NCBI GenBank assembly: GCA_016865035.1
Contig: CP018227.1
Span: 3,940,115-4,004,114, forward strand
Length of the DNA stretch: 64,000 nucleotides
Direction: 5' to 3'
From: Kordiimonadales bacterium IMCC3096
Lineage (GTDB): Bacteria; Pseudomonadota; Alphaproteobacteria; Minwuiales; Minwuiaceae
In this document: positions 9,222-17,864 of the stretch, piece after piece
Layout: each line of letters starts with the position of its first letter
How positions within the stretch are numbered: the first letter of the stretch is position 1
Position numbers and translations under genes: made by a program
The notes under the pieces: model-generated
What the model was told of the DNA's origin: nothing
The model's input: the letters and a program-made list of their open reading frames with translations, nothing else
Databases searched by the model: none

Positions 9222-9632
9222 TCAGGAGCCGACGGCGGCCTGATCCCTCTCGCTGCGTGACCGCTGCAGGATGGCCGTCAGGTTCTCGACCAGCGGCGTG
9301 CGCTGGATCGGCTTGGTCAGATAGCCGTCCATGCCGGCAGCGGTGCACTGCAGGCGCATGCCTGGTACATCGTGTGCTGTCCAGGCGACGATGGGTATCC
9401 GTCCAATGCGGCCGCCCAAACGCCTGATCTGCCGCGTGGCTTCCAGCCCGTCGATCTCCGGCATCGCGATGTCCATCAGGATGATGTCGATGTCATTCTC
9501 GGCCAGTTTGCGCAGTCCTGCAGCACCGCCGTTGGCTTCAACCACAACGTGTCCTTCACGCTCCAGGAAGACGCGCGCGACTTTCCTGTTGGCGTCACTG
9601 TCATCAACGATCAGAACACGCATGGCCTGCAT
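9222..9632 (-). CDS. Single-domain response regulator (CheY-like receiver)
   Basis: The 136-residue protein is a stand-alone receiver with no output domain. The acidic pocket Asp10-Asp11 (LIVDDSDANRKVA), the phosphoacceptor Asp54 (IILMDIAMPEIDG), the conserved Thr (AWTA) and the Lys (YLTKPI) are all present. The NRKVAR segment after the DD pair and the GMDGYLTKPI loop resemble receivers found on hybrid kinases and in DivK-like regulators. The start is ATG 9632, with GGAG 8 bases upstream; a longer in-frame extension to 9806 is unlike any receiver and is rejected. No partner kinase is adjacent, so it may serve a phosphorelay encoded elsewhere. Confidence 0.88.
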   Translation of the reverse strand: MQAMRVLIVDDSDANRKVARVFLEREGHVVVEANGGAAGLRKLAENDIDIILMDIAMPEIDGLEATRQIRRLGGRIGRIPIVAWTAHDVPGMRLQCTAAGMDGYLTKPIQRTPLVENLTAILQRSRSERDQAAVGS

Positions 9633-9748
9633 CGACCGAACTCCAGCCCGTTTTACGTGCAGCAACCCATAATTCCGCCGATGCCGAATGCGTTTCATTT
9701 GGCAAATTGGGAAAGGAACGCCCCACGACATCCTGTCTGCACCCGATG

Positions 9749-9765
9749 AAGCAAGCGCGATGCCA
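9749..9765 (-). promoter_or_regulatory. Possible sigma-54 (-24/-12) promoter for the response regulator
   Basis: On the minus strand this reads TGGCAT-CGCGC-TTGCTT. It keeps the GG (-24) and GC (-12) dinucleotides with the exact 10-base separation of the RpoN consensus TGGCAC-N5-TTGCW. The element lies about 117 bases upstream of ATG 9632, leaving an untranslated leader of roughly 100 bases. Only the sequence match supports it. Confidence 0.42.
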
Positions 9766-9854
9766 AGACCATCACATTCTGTTCGAAATTGCTCAATTGC
9801 TAGCAAATGCCGAAATTCATTCCACGCATTGCGCGTGTGGCCGACCGTTCGGGG

Positions 9855-10313
9855 TCAATCCTCCTGCGCATCGATGGCTGCGAGCTCGAGGTATTCTCCG
9901 TATCCTTCCGCTTCCATGTCCGCGCGCGGAATGAAACGCATCGAGGCGGAATTGATGCAATAGCGGATGCCGGTAGGCGGCGGCCCGTCGGGGAAGACAT
10001 GCCCAAGATGCGAGTCACCGTGACGGGACCGCACTTCGATGCGAACCATGCCGTGACTGACGTCACGTTTCTCCACGATGTTGTCCGGTTCCAGCGGACT
10101 GAAGAAACTCGGCCAGCCGCAAGCTGAATCGAACTTCTGGGATGCGGCAAACAGCGGCTCTCCACTGACCACATCCACATAGATCCCTGCTTCCTTGTGG
10201 TCCCAGAACCGGTTGCGGAACGGCGGCTCCGTGTGGTCCTGCTGGGTCACGGCATATTGTTCCGGTGTCAGGCTCTGAATGGCCGCTTCGCTCTTCTCGT
10301 AGATTCTGCTCAT
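9855..10313 (-). CDS. msrB: Peptide-methionine (R)-S-oxide reductase MsrB
   Basis: MsrB reduces the R-epimer of methionine sulfoxide in proteins. The 152-residue product carries [10 protein letters not shown] (recycling Cys), [11 protein letters not shown] and the catalytic Cys in [11 protein letters not shown]. The usual zinc-binding cysteines are missing: the family's RCGAHLGHVF is here [12 protein letters not shown], so this looks like the zinc-free form. The start is ATG 10313, with AGGAG 7 bases upstream, preferred over an in-frame ATG 57 bases further up. It is a single gene with no signal peptide, so cytoplasmic. It diverges from gmd. Confidence 0.93.
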   Translation of the reverse strand: MSRIYEKSEAAIQSLTPEQYAVTQQDHTEPPFRNRFWDHKEAGIYVDVVSGEPLFAASQKFDSACGWPSFFSPLEPDNIVEKRDVSHGMVRIEVRSRHGDSHLGHVFPDGPPPTGIRYCINSASMRFIPRADMEAEGYGEYLELAAIDAQED

Positions 10314-10477
10314 GCCTGCGCTCCTGTGCCGATTGAAAAGATCATGGGTAGAAGATAGGGAATAGCCCACGCGTATCGAGTCGGGAATTTCGGTGCGTTG
10401 CGTGGGACCACGTCAGCGCGGATCCTTCGCGGGATGAGCGTGGATTCTGTGGCGTGACGAGAAGGGTAACTGGCGCG

Positions 10478-11575
10478 ATGAAACCTGAGGGATCAGCAAG
10501 AACGGCCCTGGTCACTGGCGTGACTGGCCAGGATGGTGCCTATCTGACTGAATTGCTGTTGTCGAAGGGCTATGTCGTCCATGGCATCAAGCGCCGCTCG
10601 TCGTCATTCAATACGGGGCGGCTGGAACACCTGTACCAGGACCCGCACGCCGATGACGTGCAGTTGCACCTGCACTATGGCGACCTGACGGATTCCACCA
10701 ACCTGCTGCGGATCGTGCAGCAGGTCCAGCCTGACGAGATCTACAATCTTGCGGCACAGAGCCATGTGCAGGTCAGTTTCGAAACCCCTGAATATACAGC
10801 CAATTCCGACGCGATCGGGACGTTGCGGTTGCTTGAGGCGATCCGGATCCTGGGGCTGGAGAAGACCGTCCGTTTCTATCAGGCCTCCACGTCCGAACTC
10901 TATGGCAAGGTGCAGGAGACGCCGCAGCGTGAAACCACACCCTTCTGGCCACGCAGCCCCTATGCCGCCGCCAAGCTCTATGCCTACTGGATCACCGTGA
11001 ACTACCGGGAGGCCTATGGCATGCATGCTTCCAACGGTATCCTGTTCAATCACGAGAGCCCGCTGCGCGGTGAGACCTTCGTGACGCGAAAGATCACCCG
11101 CTCTGTCGCAGCGATCCAGCTTGGTCTTCAGGACAAGCTGTATCTCGGCAATCTGGATGCCAAGCGCGACTGGGGCCATGCGAAGGACTTCGTCGAGGGC
11201 ATGTGGCTGATGCTGCAGCAGGACCAGCCGGACGACTATGTGCTGGCGACCGGTGAAACCCATTCCGTGCGCGAATTCGTCGAGGCCGCGTTCGCGGAGG
11301 TCGACCGCAGCATCGTCTGGTCCGGCAGCGGTGTGGAAGAGCAGGGCAGGGACGCCGCGACCGGTGAGGTGCTGATCGAAGTCGACCCGCGCTATTTCCG
11401 CCCGACCGAGGTCGAGCTGCTGCTGGGGGACCCGACCAAGGCACGCGAACGGCTGGGCTGGTCGCACAAGACCGGTTTCAGTGACCTGGTCGCGCAGATG
11501 GTGCGGGCGGATCTGATTGCCGTGAAGCGTGAGCACGAGTTCAACAGCGCCATGCACAAGGCCCGTGAGAACTGA
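10478..11575 (+). CDS. gmd: GDP-mannose 4,6-dehydratase
   Basis: Gmd converts GDP-D-mannose to GDP-4-keto-6-deoxymannose, the first step to GDP-L-fucose, GDP-D-rhamnose and related sugars. The 365-residue product has the extended-SDR NAD(P) motif [11 protein letters not shown], the family signature [13 protein letters not shown], the catalytic Thr and Glu in [11 protein letters not shown], and Tyr-x-x-x-Lys in [27 protein letters not shown] is diagnostic of Gmd. ATG 10478 is used; a GTG at 10454 in frame would add eight residues unlike the family. It is followed one base after its stop by fcl. Confidence 0.95.
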   Translation: MKPEGSARTALVTGVTGQDGAYLTELLLSKGYVVHGIKRRSSSFNTGRLEHLYQDPHADDVQLHLHYGDLTDSTNLLRIVQQVQPDEIYNLAAQSHVQVSFETPEYTANSDAIGTLRLLEAIRILGLEKTVRFYQASTSELYGKVQETPQRETTPFWPRSPYAAAKLYAYWITVNYREAYGMHASNGILFNHESPLRGETFVTRKITRSVAAIQLGLQDKLYLGNLDAKRDWGHAKDFVEGMWLMLQQDQPDDYVLATGETHSVREFVEAAFAEVDRSIVWSGSGVEEQGRDAATGEVLIEVDPRYFRPTEVELLLGDPTKARERLGWSHKTGFSDLVAQMVRADLIAVKREHEFNSAMHKAREN

Positions 11576-11576
11576 A

Positions 11577-12533
11577 ATGACCGCTGCTTTCGAGATGCGG
11601 GGGCGACGGGTCTTCGTTGCGGGTCACAAGGGCATGGTCGGCAAGGCCATCGTGCGACGTCTGACCCGCGAGGACTGCGAGATCCTGACAGTCGACCGGT
11701 CCAGTCTGGACCTGCGGGACCGCACGGCAGTGAAGACCTGGCTTGCAGCGAACAAGCCGGATGTGATTGTCGTCGCAGCAGCAAGGGTGGGGGGCATCCA
11801 TGCCAACAATACCTATCCGGCGGATTTCATCAGCGAGAACCTGGAACTGCAGTCGAGCCTGATCAGCGGCGGATTCGAGACCGGCGTGGCCAAGTTGCTG
11901 TTCCTCGGCTCCTCCTGCATCTACCCGCGGGAGGCGCCACAGCCGATCCGGGAGGATGCGCTGCTGACCGGGCCGCTGGAGCCGACCAACGAGCCCTATG
12001 CCATCGCCAAGATCGCAGGCATTCGTCTCTGTCAGGCCTACCGCAGGCAATATGGCGCCGACTTCATCTCCGCCATGCCGACCAATCTCTACGGCCCGGG
12101 TGACAACTTCCATCCCGACAACAGCCATGTGGCCGCTGCACTGCTGCGCCGCTTCCATGAGGCCAGGCGTGATGGCGTGGAGACCGTGACGGTCTGGGGC
12201 ACCGGTCGTCCCCGGCGGGAGTTCCTGCATGTCGATGACATGGCTGACGCCTGCATCCATCTGCTGCGCACCTATTCGGACCACGATCATGTCAATGTTG
12301 GCTGCGGCGAGGACATCTCCATCGCCGACTTCGCCCGGATGATCCAGCAGACCGTCGGACATGCCGGCGAGCTGGTGTTCGATGCGACCCGGCCTGACGG
12401 CATGTATCGCAAGCAACTGGATGTCGCGAAACTGACGGGACTTGGCTGGCGGCCGCGTATCGGTCTGTCGGAAGGTCTTGCCGGATACTATAATTGGTTC
12501 CGTGCCAATATCGAGAACGTGCGGGAACGCTGA
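11577..12533 (+). CDS. fcl: GDP-L-fucose synthase (GDP-4-keto-6-deoxymannose epimerase/reductase)
   Basis: This 318-residue extended SDR performs the 3,5-epimerisation and 4-reduction that turn the Gmd product into GDP-L-fucose. The cofactor motif is VAGHKGMVGKAIVR, the catalytic elements are FLGSSCIYPR and PYAIAKIAG (Tyr-x-x-x-Lys), and the family motif PTNLYGPGDNFHPDNSHV is intact, as is GTGRPRREFLHVDDMADA. The start ATG is one base after the gmd stop, so the two form an operon. With the glycosyltransferase downstream, this supplies and uses a fucosyl donor for a surface polysaccharide. Confidence 0.95.
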   Translation: MTAAFEMRGRRVFVAGHKGMVGKAIVRRLTREDCEILTVDRSSLDLRDRTAVKTWLAANKPDVIVVAAARVGGIHANNTYPADFISENLELQSSLISGGFETGVAKLLFLGSSCIYPREAPQPIREDALLTGPLEPTNEPYAIAKIAGIRLCQAYRRQYGADFISAMPTNLYGPGDNFHPDNSHVAAALLRRFHEARRDGVETVTVWGTGRPRREFLHVDDMADACIHLLRTYSDHDHVNVGCGEDISIADFARMIQQTVGHAGELVFDATRPDGMYRKQLDVAKLTGLGWRPRIGLSEGLAGYYNWFRANIENVRER

Positions 12534-12597
12534 TGGACCCTGGATGGTGCCGGAGTGAGTCATCCGGCGATGCCTGTGCCGACCGGAAAGCCCGAGC

Positions 12598-13350
12598 ATG
12601 AAGATCTCTGTCGTGACGGTCTGCTTCAATTCGGCCGCGACCATCGGCTGGACGGTGGAGTCGTTCCTGAAGCAGCAGTGGGCCGACAAGGAACTGCTGA
12701 TTGTCGACGGGGCCTCCCGCGATGACACGCTGAAGATCGTGCAGAGCTTCGGCGATCCGTCGATCCGGATCAGCAGCGAGCCTGACAGGGGCATCTATGA
12801 TGCCATGAACAAGGGGCTGCAGCGCTTCAGCGGGGACGCGGTGGGGTTCCTGAACTCCGACGACAGGTATCGCGATCCCGGCGCGCTGACGGCCATCGCC
12901 GAGACCCTGGCCAGTCACGACGTCGCCTATGGTGACATCGATATCGTGGCGGACCATGAGTCACGGCGTCTGGTACGTGCCTGGCGCAACACGCCCTATC
13001 GTCCCGGCGGCTTTCGTCTTGGCTGGATGCCTGCCCATCCGGGGTTCTATGTCCGGCGGGCGGTCGCGGAAACGGTTGGGGAATTTGACCTGACCTGGCC
13101 CAGTGCCTCCGACTACGACTGGATGCTGCGCGCCATGGAACTGAACGATTTCAGGGCAGGGCATGTTCCCTATGTGCTGGTCGACATGGCCAACGGCGGC
13201 TACAGCAGCAGCGGCATCCGTGCCTTCCTGCGTGGCAATATGCAGAGCCTGCAGGTCCGCCGCCAGCGCCTGGGCAGCGGGCTTGTGGACCGTGCCCTGT
13301 TCGCCAAGCCCCTGCGCAAGATTCCGCAGTGGCTCGGTCGCTCATCGTGA
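12598..13350 (+). CDS. Family 2 glycosyltransferase, WcaE-like
   Basis: The 250-residue protein begins with the GT-A fold signature ISVVTVCFNSAATIGWTVES and has ELLIVDGASRDDT, the nucleotide-binding Asp in EPDRGIYDAMNKGL, and the metal-binding pair FLNSDD. The EPDRGIYDAMNKG block is typical of the colanic-acid WcaE/WcaA-like group of inverting transferases. No membrane segment is visible, so it likely acts at the cytoplasmic face. It sits 64 bases after fcl on the same strand, so GDP-fucose or GDP-mannose is a sensible donor, but this is inferred from position only. Confidence 0.88.
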   Translation: MKISVVTVCFNSAATIGWTVESFLKQQWADKELLIVDGASRDDTLKIVQSFGDPSIRISSEPDRGIYDAMNKGLQRFSGDAVGFLNSDDRYRDPGALTAIAETLASHDVAYGDIDIVADHESRRLVRAWRNTPYRPGGFRLGWMPAHPGFYVRRAVAETVGEFDLTWPSASDYDWMLRAMELNDFRAGHVPYVLVDMANGGYSSSGIRAFLRGNMQSLQVRRQRLGSGLVDRALFAKPLRKIPQWLGRSS

Positions 13351-13407
13351 GCATCCGTCAGCCCTGACCGCACACCAATCCGAACCGGGCCGCGATCCCT
13401 CAACGAA

Positions 13408-13440
13408 GAAGGGGCCGCAGCGACTGGCTGCGACCCCTTC
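13408..13440. terminator. Hairpin terminator between the glycosyltransferase gene and glnA
   Basis: Arms GAAGGGGCCGCAG (13408-13420) and CTGCGACCCCTTC (13428-13440) pair with one mismatch around a 7-base loop. Read on the minus strand, the hairpin is followed by TTCTTCG, so it can end the glnBA transcript; it may also work from the other side. It lies 30 bases past the glnA stop. Confidence 0.7.
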
Positions 13441-13469
13441 CCATTCGTACCCGTTGTCTGAAAGCGGGA

Positions 13470-14879
13470 TCAGACCGAGTAGTACATCGCGAACTCGACC
13501 GGATGCGGTGCATGCTCGAAGCGGTAGACCTCTTCCCACTTCAGTTCCATGTAGCCGTCGATCTGGTCGTCGGTGAACACGTCGCCCTTCTTCAGGAACT
13601 CGCGGTCGGCGTCCAGGGCCTGCAGGGCTTCGCGCAGGGAGCCGGCAACCGTCGGCACCTCGGCCAGTTCCTCGGGCGGCAGGTCATAGAGGTTCTTGTC
13701 CATCGGATCGCCCGGATGGATCTTGTTCTCGATGCCGTCCAGGCCAGCCATCAGCATGGCCGCGAAGGCCAGGTACGGATTGGCGGTCGGATCGGGGAAA
13801 CGGACCTCGACGCGCTTCGACTTCGGACCGGAACCGAACGGGATACGGCAGGAGGCGGAGCGGTTACGGGCCGAATAGGCCAGCAGCACAGGAGCCTCGA
13901 AGCCCGGGATCAGGCGCTTGTAGGAGTTGGTAGACGCATTGGTGAAGGCATTCAGCGCCTTCGCATGCTTGATGATGCCACCGATGTAGTACAGCGCCGT
14001 CTCGGACAGGTCTGCATAGCCGGAACCGGCGAAGGTCGGCTTGCCGTCCTTCCAGATCGACATGTGCGTGTGCATCCCCGAGCCATTGTCGCCCGAGACC
14101 GGCTTCGGCATGAACGTCGCCGTCTTGCCCCACTGATGGGCGACCTGATGGATGACATACTTGTAGATCTGCATGCCGTCAGCGGTCTTCACCATGGTGT
14201 TGAACCGGGTGCCCAGCTCGTGCTGGCTCGGCGCAACCTCGTGATGGTGCTTCTCGGTCTCGAGGCCCATCTCGCGCATCACGGTCAGCATTTCGCCACG
14301 GATGTCCTGACCGGAGTCGACCGGCATCACCGGGAAGTAGCCGCCCTTGACCGGGGGACGGTGGGCCATGTTGCCGCCTTCCAGCGCGGCGCCGGAATTG
14401 TGCGGCGCCTCGACGTCGTCCAGGATGTAGGACGTGTTGTGCGAACCGGTGGTGATGCGCACGTCGTCGAACATGAAGAACTCGGCCTCGGGACCGAAGA
14501 ACGCCGTGTCACCGATGCCGGTGTAGGCCAGATAGGCCTCGGCACGCTTGGCGGTGGTGCGCGGGTCGCGGCCGTAGCCTTCGCCCGTCGAGGGCTCGTG
14601 AATGTCGCAGAACAGGATCAGCGTCGGCTGAGCCGTGAACGGATCCATCACCGCGGTGGAGGCGTCGGGCATCAGCGCCATGTCGGACTCGTTGATGGCC
14701 TTCCAGCCCGCGATCGACGAACCGTCGAACATGATGCCTTCCTCGAAGAAATCCTCGGAGAAGTCCTGTGCATCCATGGACAGATGCTGCCACTTGCCGC
14801 GCGGATCGGTGAACCGCACGTCCACATAGGCGATCTCGCCCGATTTGATCTGTTCCATAACGCTTTTGACGTCAGACAT
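13470..14879 (-). CDS. glnA: Glutamine synthetase, type I
   Basis: GlnA makes glutamine from glutamate, ammonia and ATP as a dodecamer and is the main ammonia-assimilating enzyme. The 469-residue product is full length. Seen are [17 protein letters not shown] near the N-terminus, [10 protein letters not shown] (metal-binding Glu), the beta-grasp region, [10 protein letters not shown], and [10 protein letters not shown] (ATP and Arg binding). The adenylylation site is present in [10 protein letters not shown] at about residue 398, so the GSI-beta control by GlnE is expected. GlnB is encoded 81 bases upstream on the same strand, the classical alphaproteobacterial glnBA operon. Confidence 0.97.
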   Translation of the reverse strand: MSDVKSVMEQIKSGEIAYVDVRFTDPRGKWQHLSMDAQDFSEDFFEEGIMFDGSSIAGWKAINESDMALMPDASTAVMDPFTAQPTLILFCDIHEPSTGEGYGRDPRTTAKRAEAYLAYTGIGDTAFFGPEAEFFMFDDVRITTGSHNTSYILDDVEAPHNSGAALEGGNMAHRPPVKGGYFPVMPVDSGQDIRGEMLTVMREMGLETEKHHHEVAPSQHELGTRFNTMVKTADGMQIYKYVIHQVAHQWGKTATFMPKPVSGDNGSGMHTHMSIWKDGKPTFAGSGYADLSETALYYIGGIIKHAKALNAFTNASTNSYKRLIPGFEAPVLLAYSARNRSASCRIPFGSGPKSKRVEVRFPDPTANPYLAFAAMLMAGLDGIENKIHPGDPMDKNLYDLPPEELAEVPTVAGSLREALQALDADREFLKKGDVFTDDQIDGYMELKWEEVYRFEHAPHPVEFAMYYSV

Positions 14880-14960
14880 TTTTCACCCTCTGAAGTGGAT
14901 AACCAACCTGTCGATATGTTGCGGCCCGTCAATGGACCCCAAACCTGCGGCTCGGACGCG

Positions 14961-15386
<426 letters not shown>

Positions 15387-15456
15387 CCGCATCGTGCGGA
15401 AAAATTCAATAAAAGCAAATTGTTAGCGGATCATGCCAAAATCTTGCGCAGATTTG

Positions 15457-15475
15457 TTGCCTGATAAATGCGCAA
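15457..15475. promoter_or_regulatory. Possible NtrC-binding dyad upstream of glnBA
   Basis: A 19-base dyad with arms TTGC and GCAA lies about 70-90 bases upstream of the sigma-54-like element. Including flanks, the arms are TGTTGC and GCAACA at 15455-15477. The spacing and outer arms match the NtrC operator pattern TTGCACC-N5-GGTGCAA, but the inner bases do not. The position suits an enhancer site. Confidence 0.35.
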
Positions 15476-15765
15476 CATGCCCAATCACTAGGCAATTGAG
15501 CCGGATATTATCCGGGACCGATGCCGTATCCCGTGCCCGTTGCCGCGGGGAACCGCCGGGCGATATCTGAGCCGCCCCTCTGGGCATCGTGTCGCTCCGG
15601 CGGCTTTGCCCTGATCCCGCGAATTTGAACAATGCTGACCGGAGTCCGTTCGACACTGCGTCACGGACAGATTACCTGACAAGGTGAGCCCCTGCGGCAT
15701 GCGCATGCGGAATGATGCGGGGCGGACAGTCGATCGAACAGCAACACGGGCCGGGAGTGAAGCGG

Positions 15766-16581
15766 ATGAAGCAGGCCAGCGCGGCAGACAGGTTCACCGG
15801 GGCCGGTCCTGCGCTCAGTGATCACTGGGTGGGGGAGATTGCGGATGCGGAAGTCGATCTGAGGCTCGACCCGGCGCGCCTGCTGGACGGTTGCGATCGT
15901 CACCGGCTCGAACGGATGCTGGCCGCCGCCGACGAGCTGCTGGACATCTACCGCGTGATCGCAAAGACGGAAGACAATATCGTCGGCCTGCTGCTGAAGC
16001 AGTCCGAGACGTTCTACGAATGGGACCACTATCCGAAGGGCGACGTCTACGACCCGGAGACGCACAGCCAGTACTATTACCATGCCCATCGGGGCGCGAC
16101 GGGGGAGCACGGACACTTCCACACCTTCCTGCGGGCCAGGGGCATGCAGCCGGACGTGCGCCCCCTGCCGCTGGAGCGTGACGAACCCTGGCCTGCGGGC
16201 AATGACGCGCTGGCGCATCTGGTGGCCGTGTCGATGAACGCCTTCGGTGTGCCGACGCACCTGTTCAGCACCAACCGCTGGGTCACGGGTGAGACCCTCT
16301 ACAGCGCCCATGACGTGATCGCGATGCTGGACCGGTTCGAGATGGATCTGATCTGGCCCGAGTGGCCGGTCAATCGCTGGCTCATTGCGTTGATGGTGCT
16401 GTTTCGCCCCCAGATCGAGGCACTGCTGCACCGCCGTGATGCGGTGATCCGTGACCGCATGCGGAGGGCGGGCGGCGCGGATGTGCTGGAGGATCGGGGA
16501 CTGGAGATCACGGCTCTTACCCGGATCGATGCGGACCAGCAGATAGCAGCCATACGTGCAAGGCTTGGCCGCCAGGTCTGA
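15766..16581 (+). CDS. Conserved protein of unknown function with His-rich motif (possibly DUF6969)
   Basis: The 271-residue protein has no signal peptide. Its most striking feature is a central run around residues 103-120: several Tyr, then HAHRG and EHGHFHTF. Six or more His lie within about 20 residues, which suggests a metal site. A hydrophobic but short segment NRWLIALMVLF lies in the C-terminal third. From memory it resembles the family listed as DUF6969, but this was not checked. ATG 15766 was chosen because GGGAG lies 8 bases upstream; ATGs at 15712 and 15715 lack a ribosome site. It is divergent from glnB, sharing the nitrogen-control region, which could mean shared regulation. Confidence 0.7.
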   Translation: MKQASAADRFTGAGPALSDHWVGEIADAEVDLRLDPARLLDGCDRHRLERMLAAADELLDIYRVIAKTEDNIVGLLLKQSETFYEWDHYPKGDVYDPETHSQYYYHAHRGATGEHGHFHTFLRARGMQPDVRPLPLERDEPWPAGNDALAHLVAVSMNAFGVPTHLFSTNRWVTGETLYSAHDVIAMLDRFEMDLIWPEWPVNRWLIALMVLFRPQIEALLHRRDAVIRDRMRRAGGADVLEDRGLEITALTRIDADQQIAAIRARLGRQV

Positions 16582-16664
16582 CGGTTAAGCCAATTTTTGC
16601 CATTGCGACCTAGCCTTCGTCCGACTGCGCATTCTGTGCGGGTTGAGTACGGGCGAGGACGGAC

Positions 16665-17864
16665 GTGGCGACAGAATTGAAGGCATCGGCGGCTGCGGTT
16701 CAGGACGGGACGGGTACGCTTGCGCCGGTGACGGCCGCCCAGAAGGCCGCGCATGCTCGGCGCAGTCACTATGAACCCAGCACCTTCCTGGAGCGCGGGA
16801 CGGTCATCCCCTTCACGACCCGTGCGCTGGCGCAGTGCAGGGTGCGGCTTGATGACCGGGAAAGGCTGGAGGTCGTCCTGCCCGGGTTTTCGGGCAGCAA
16901 GGGTGTCTATGTCACTGCCTTCACCAGCCTGCCGGAAATCACGACACTTTCTGTCCATGACCGCACGCTGACCGAGATCGTCGCGACCGAGAAGGTCGTC
17001 ACGCCAACAGGCATTCGGCGTTGCTGGCTGGAACTGGCAACCACAGGCATCGGTGGCCAGGGACTGGCGGAGCAGGCGCGGGAGGAACTGGCCCGGGCCG
17101 CCGAAGTCCAGGTCTCCACCCGGATCATGCTGCTGCTCGACACCGTGCGCCGCGGGGGCGGTGAGATCGGGCAGGAACTGATTGCCACGATGGCATCGAC
17201 GGAGGGGCGGTCGCAGGTCCGCACCATGCTGGGTGGTGCCGCATCCCGGGCAGGCATCGATGCCGTCGCGATTGACCAGCATATCGAGGACCTGGCTGAA
17301 CTGCTTGGCACTCTGGGCCTTCGGTCATTGCCAGAGCCCGGAAGGCTGCGGCATCTGCACACGCGGATGCAGGAATTCTCCCACGCCATCGACAACTGGG
17401 GGCGGACCACTGTCTCCGATCTGGCGCATATCGGACGCTTTGCCGCCATGTCGGCTGACCATTCCGCCGGGATTGCCGGGCGTGCGATTGCCGAGGTCGA
17501 TCGCATTCTGGCCGATCCGATCCGCCTGATGGCCCGTTGGGACTCCAGCCAGAAGAACCTGCGCGGTTACCTCCTGCGCATCGCCTGGCTGCTGGATGGC
17601 TGGGACTACGTGCTGCGTATCTGGGACGACGCGGTCGCCGAAAGGATGGCGATAGATGTCGCCGTGAAGGAGATCGGGCGGATCATACCCATTGTTCCGG
17701 CCCGTGAGGTCGATGCCGATGCGGGACGGCGCTCCGTCGAACTCTTCAGGGAATACCGCAGCCGCGTCCGGGTTTTCGAGGACTGGCTGAGTGGTGAACT
17801 GGACGAGGACATGCGCGCGAGACCGGAGAGCCAGACGGCCGGGCAGGGGGAGGAGCACCGATGA
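16665..17864 (+). CDS. Hypothetical protein, first of an overlapping pair
   Basis: This is a 399-residue protein with a GTG start that I do not recognise. Residues 1-45 are low in structure and Ala-rich. A region with alternating hydrophobics at 45-120 (RGTVIPFTTRALAQ, VVLPGFSGSKGVYVTAF) looks like a small beta domain. The remainder (about 125-380) is helical, with repeated HxxHA/DxxHI-type spacing (DQHIEDLAELLGTL, RLRHLHTRMQEFSHAI). No membrane segment or nucleotide motif is seen. Its stop overlaps the next gene's start by 4 bases (ATGA), so the two are coupled and their products may form a complex. Confidence 0.75.
   Translation: MATELKASAAAVQDGTGTLAPVTAAQKAAHARRSHYEPSTFLERGTVIPFTTRALAQCRVRLDDRERLEVVLPGFSGSKGVYVTAFTSLPEITTLSVHDRTLTEIVATEKVVTPTGIRRCWLELATTGIGGQGLAEQAREELARAAEVQVSTRIMLLLDTVRRGGGEIGQELIATMASTEGRSQVRTMLGGAASRAGIDAVAIDQHIEDLAELLGTLGLRSLPEPGRLRHLHTRMQEFSHAIDNWGRTTVSDLAHIGRFAAMSADHSAGIAGRAIAEVDRILADPIRLMARWDSSQKNLRGYLLRIAWLLDGWDYVLRIWDDAVAERMAIDVAVKEIGRIIPIVPAREVDADAGRRSVELFREYRSRVRVFEDWLSGELDEDMRARPESQTAGQGEEHR

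Noticed and set aside
9633-9806. N-terminal extension of the response regulator
   Set aside because: The 58 extra residues have no relation to receiver domains; ATG 9632 has a clear ribosome site.
10454-10477. GTG start for gmd that would add eight residues
   Set aside because: The extra residues are not in the family, and the ATG at 10478 has a usable purine tract upstream.
15697-15708. Palindrome GCATGCGCATGC as an operator
   Set aside because: It is an isolated 12-base palindrome with no promoter context, not enough to name a regulator.
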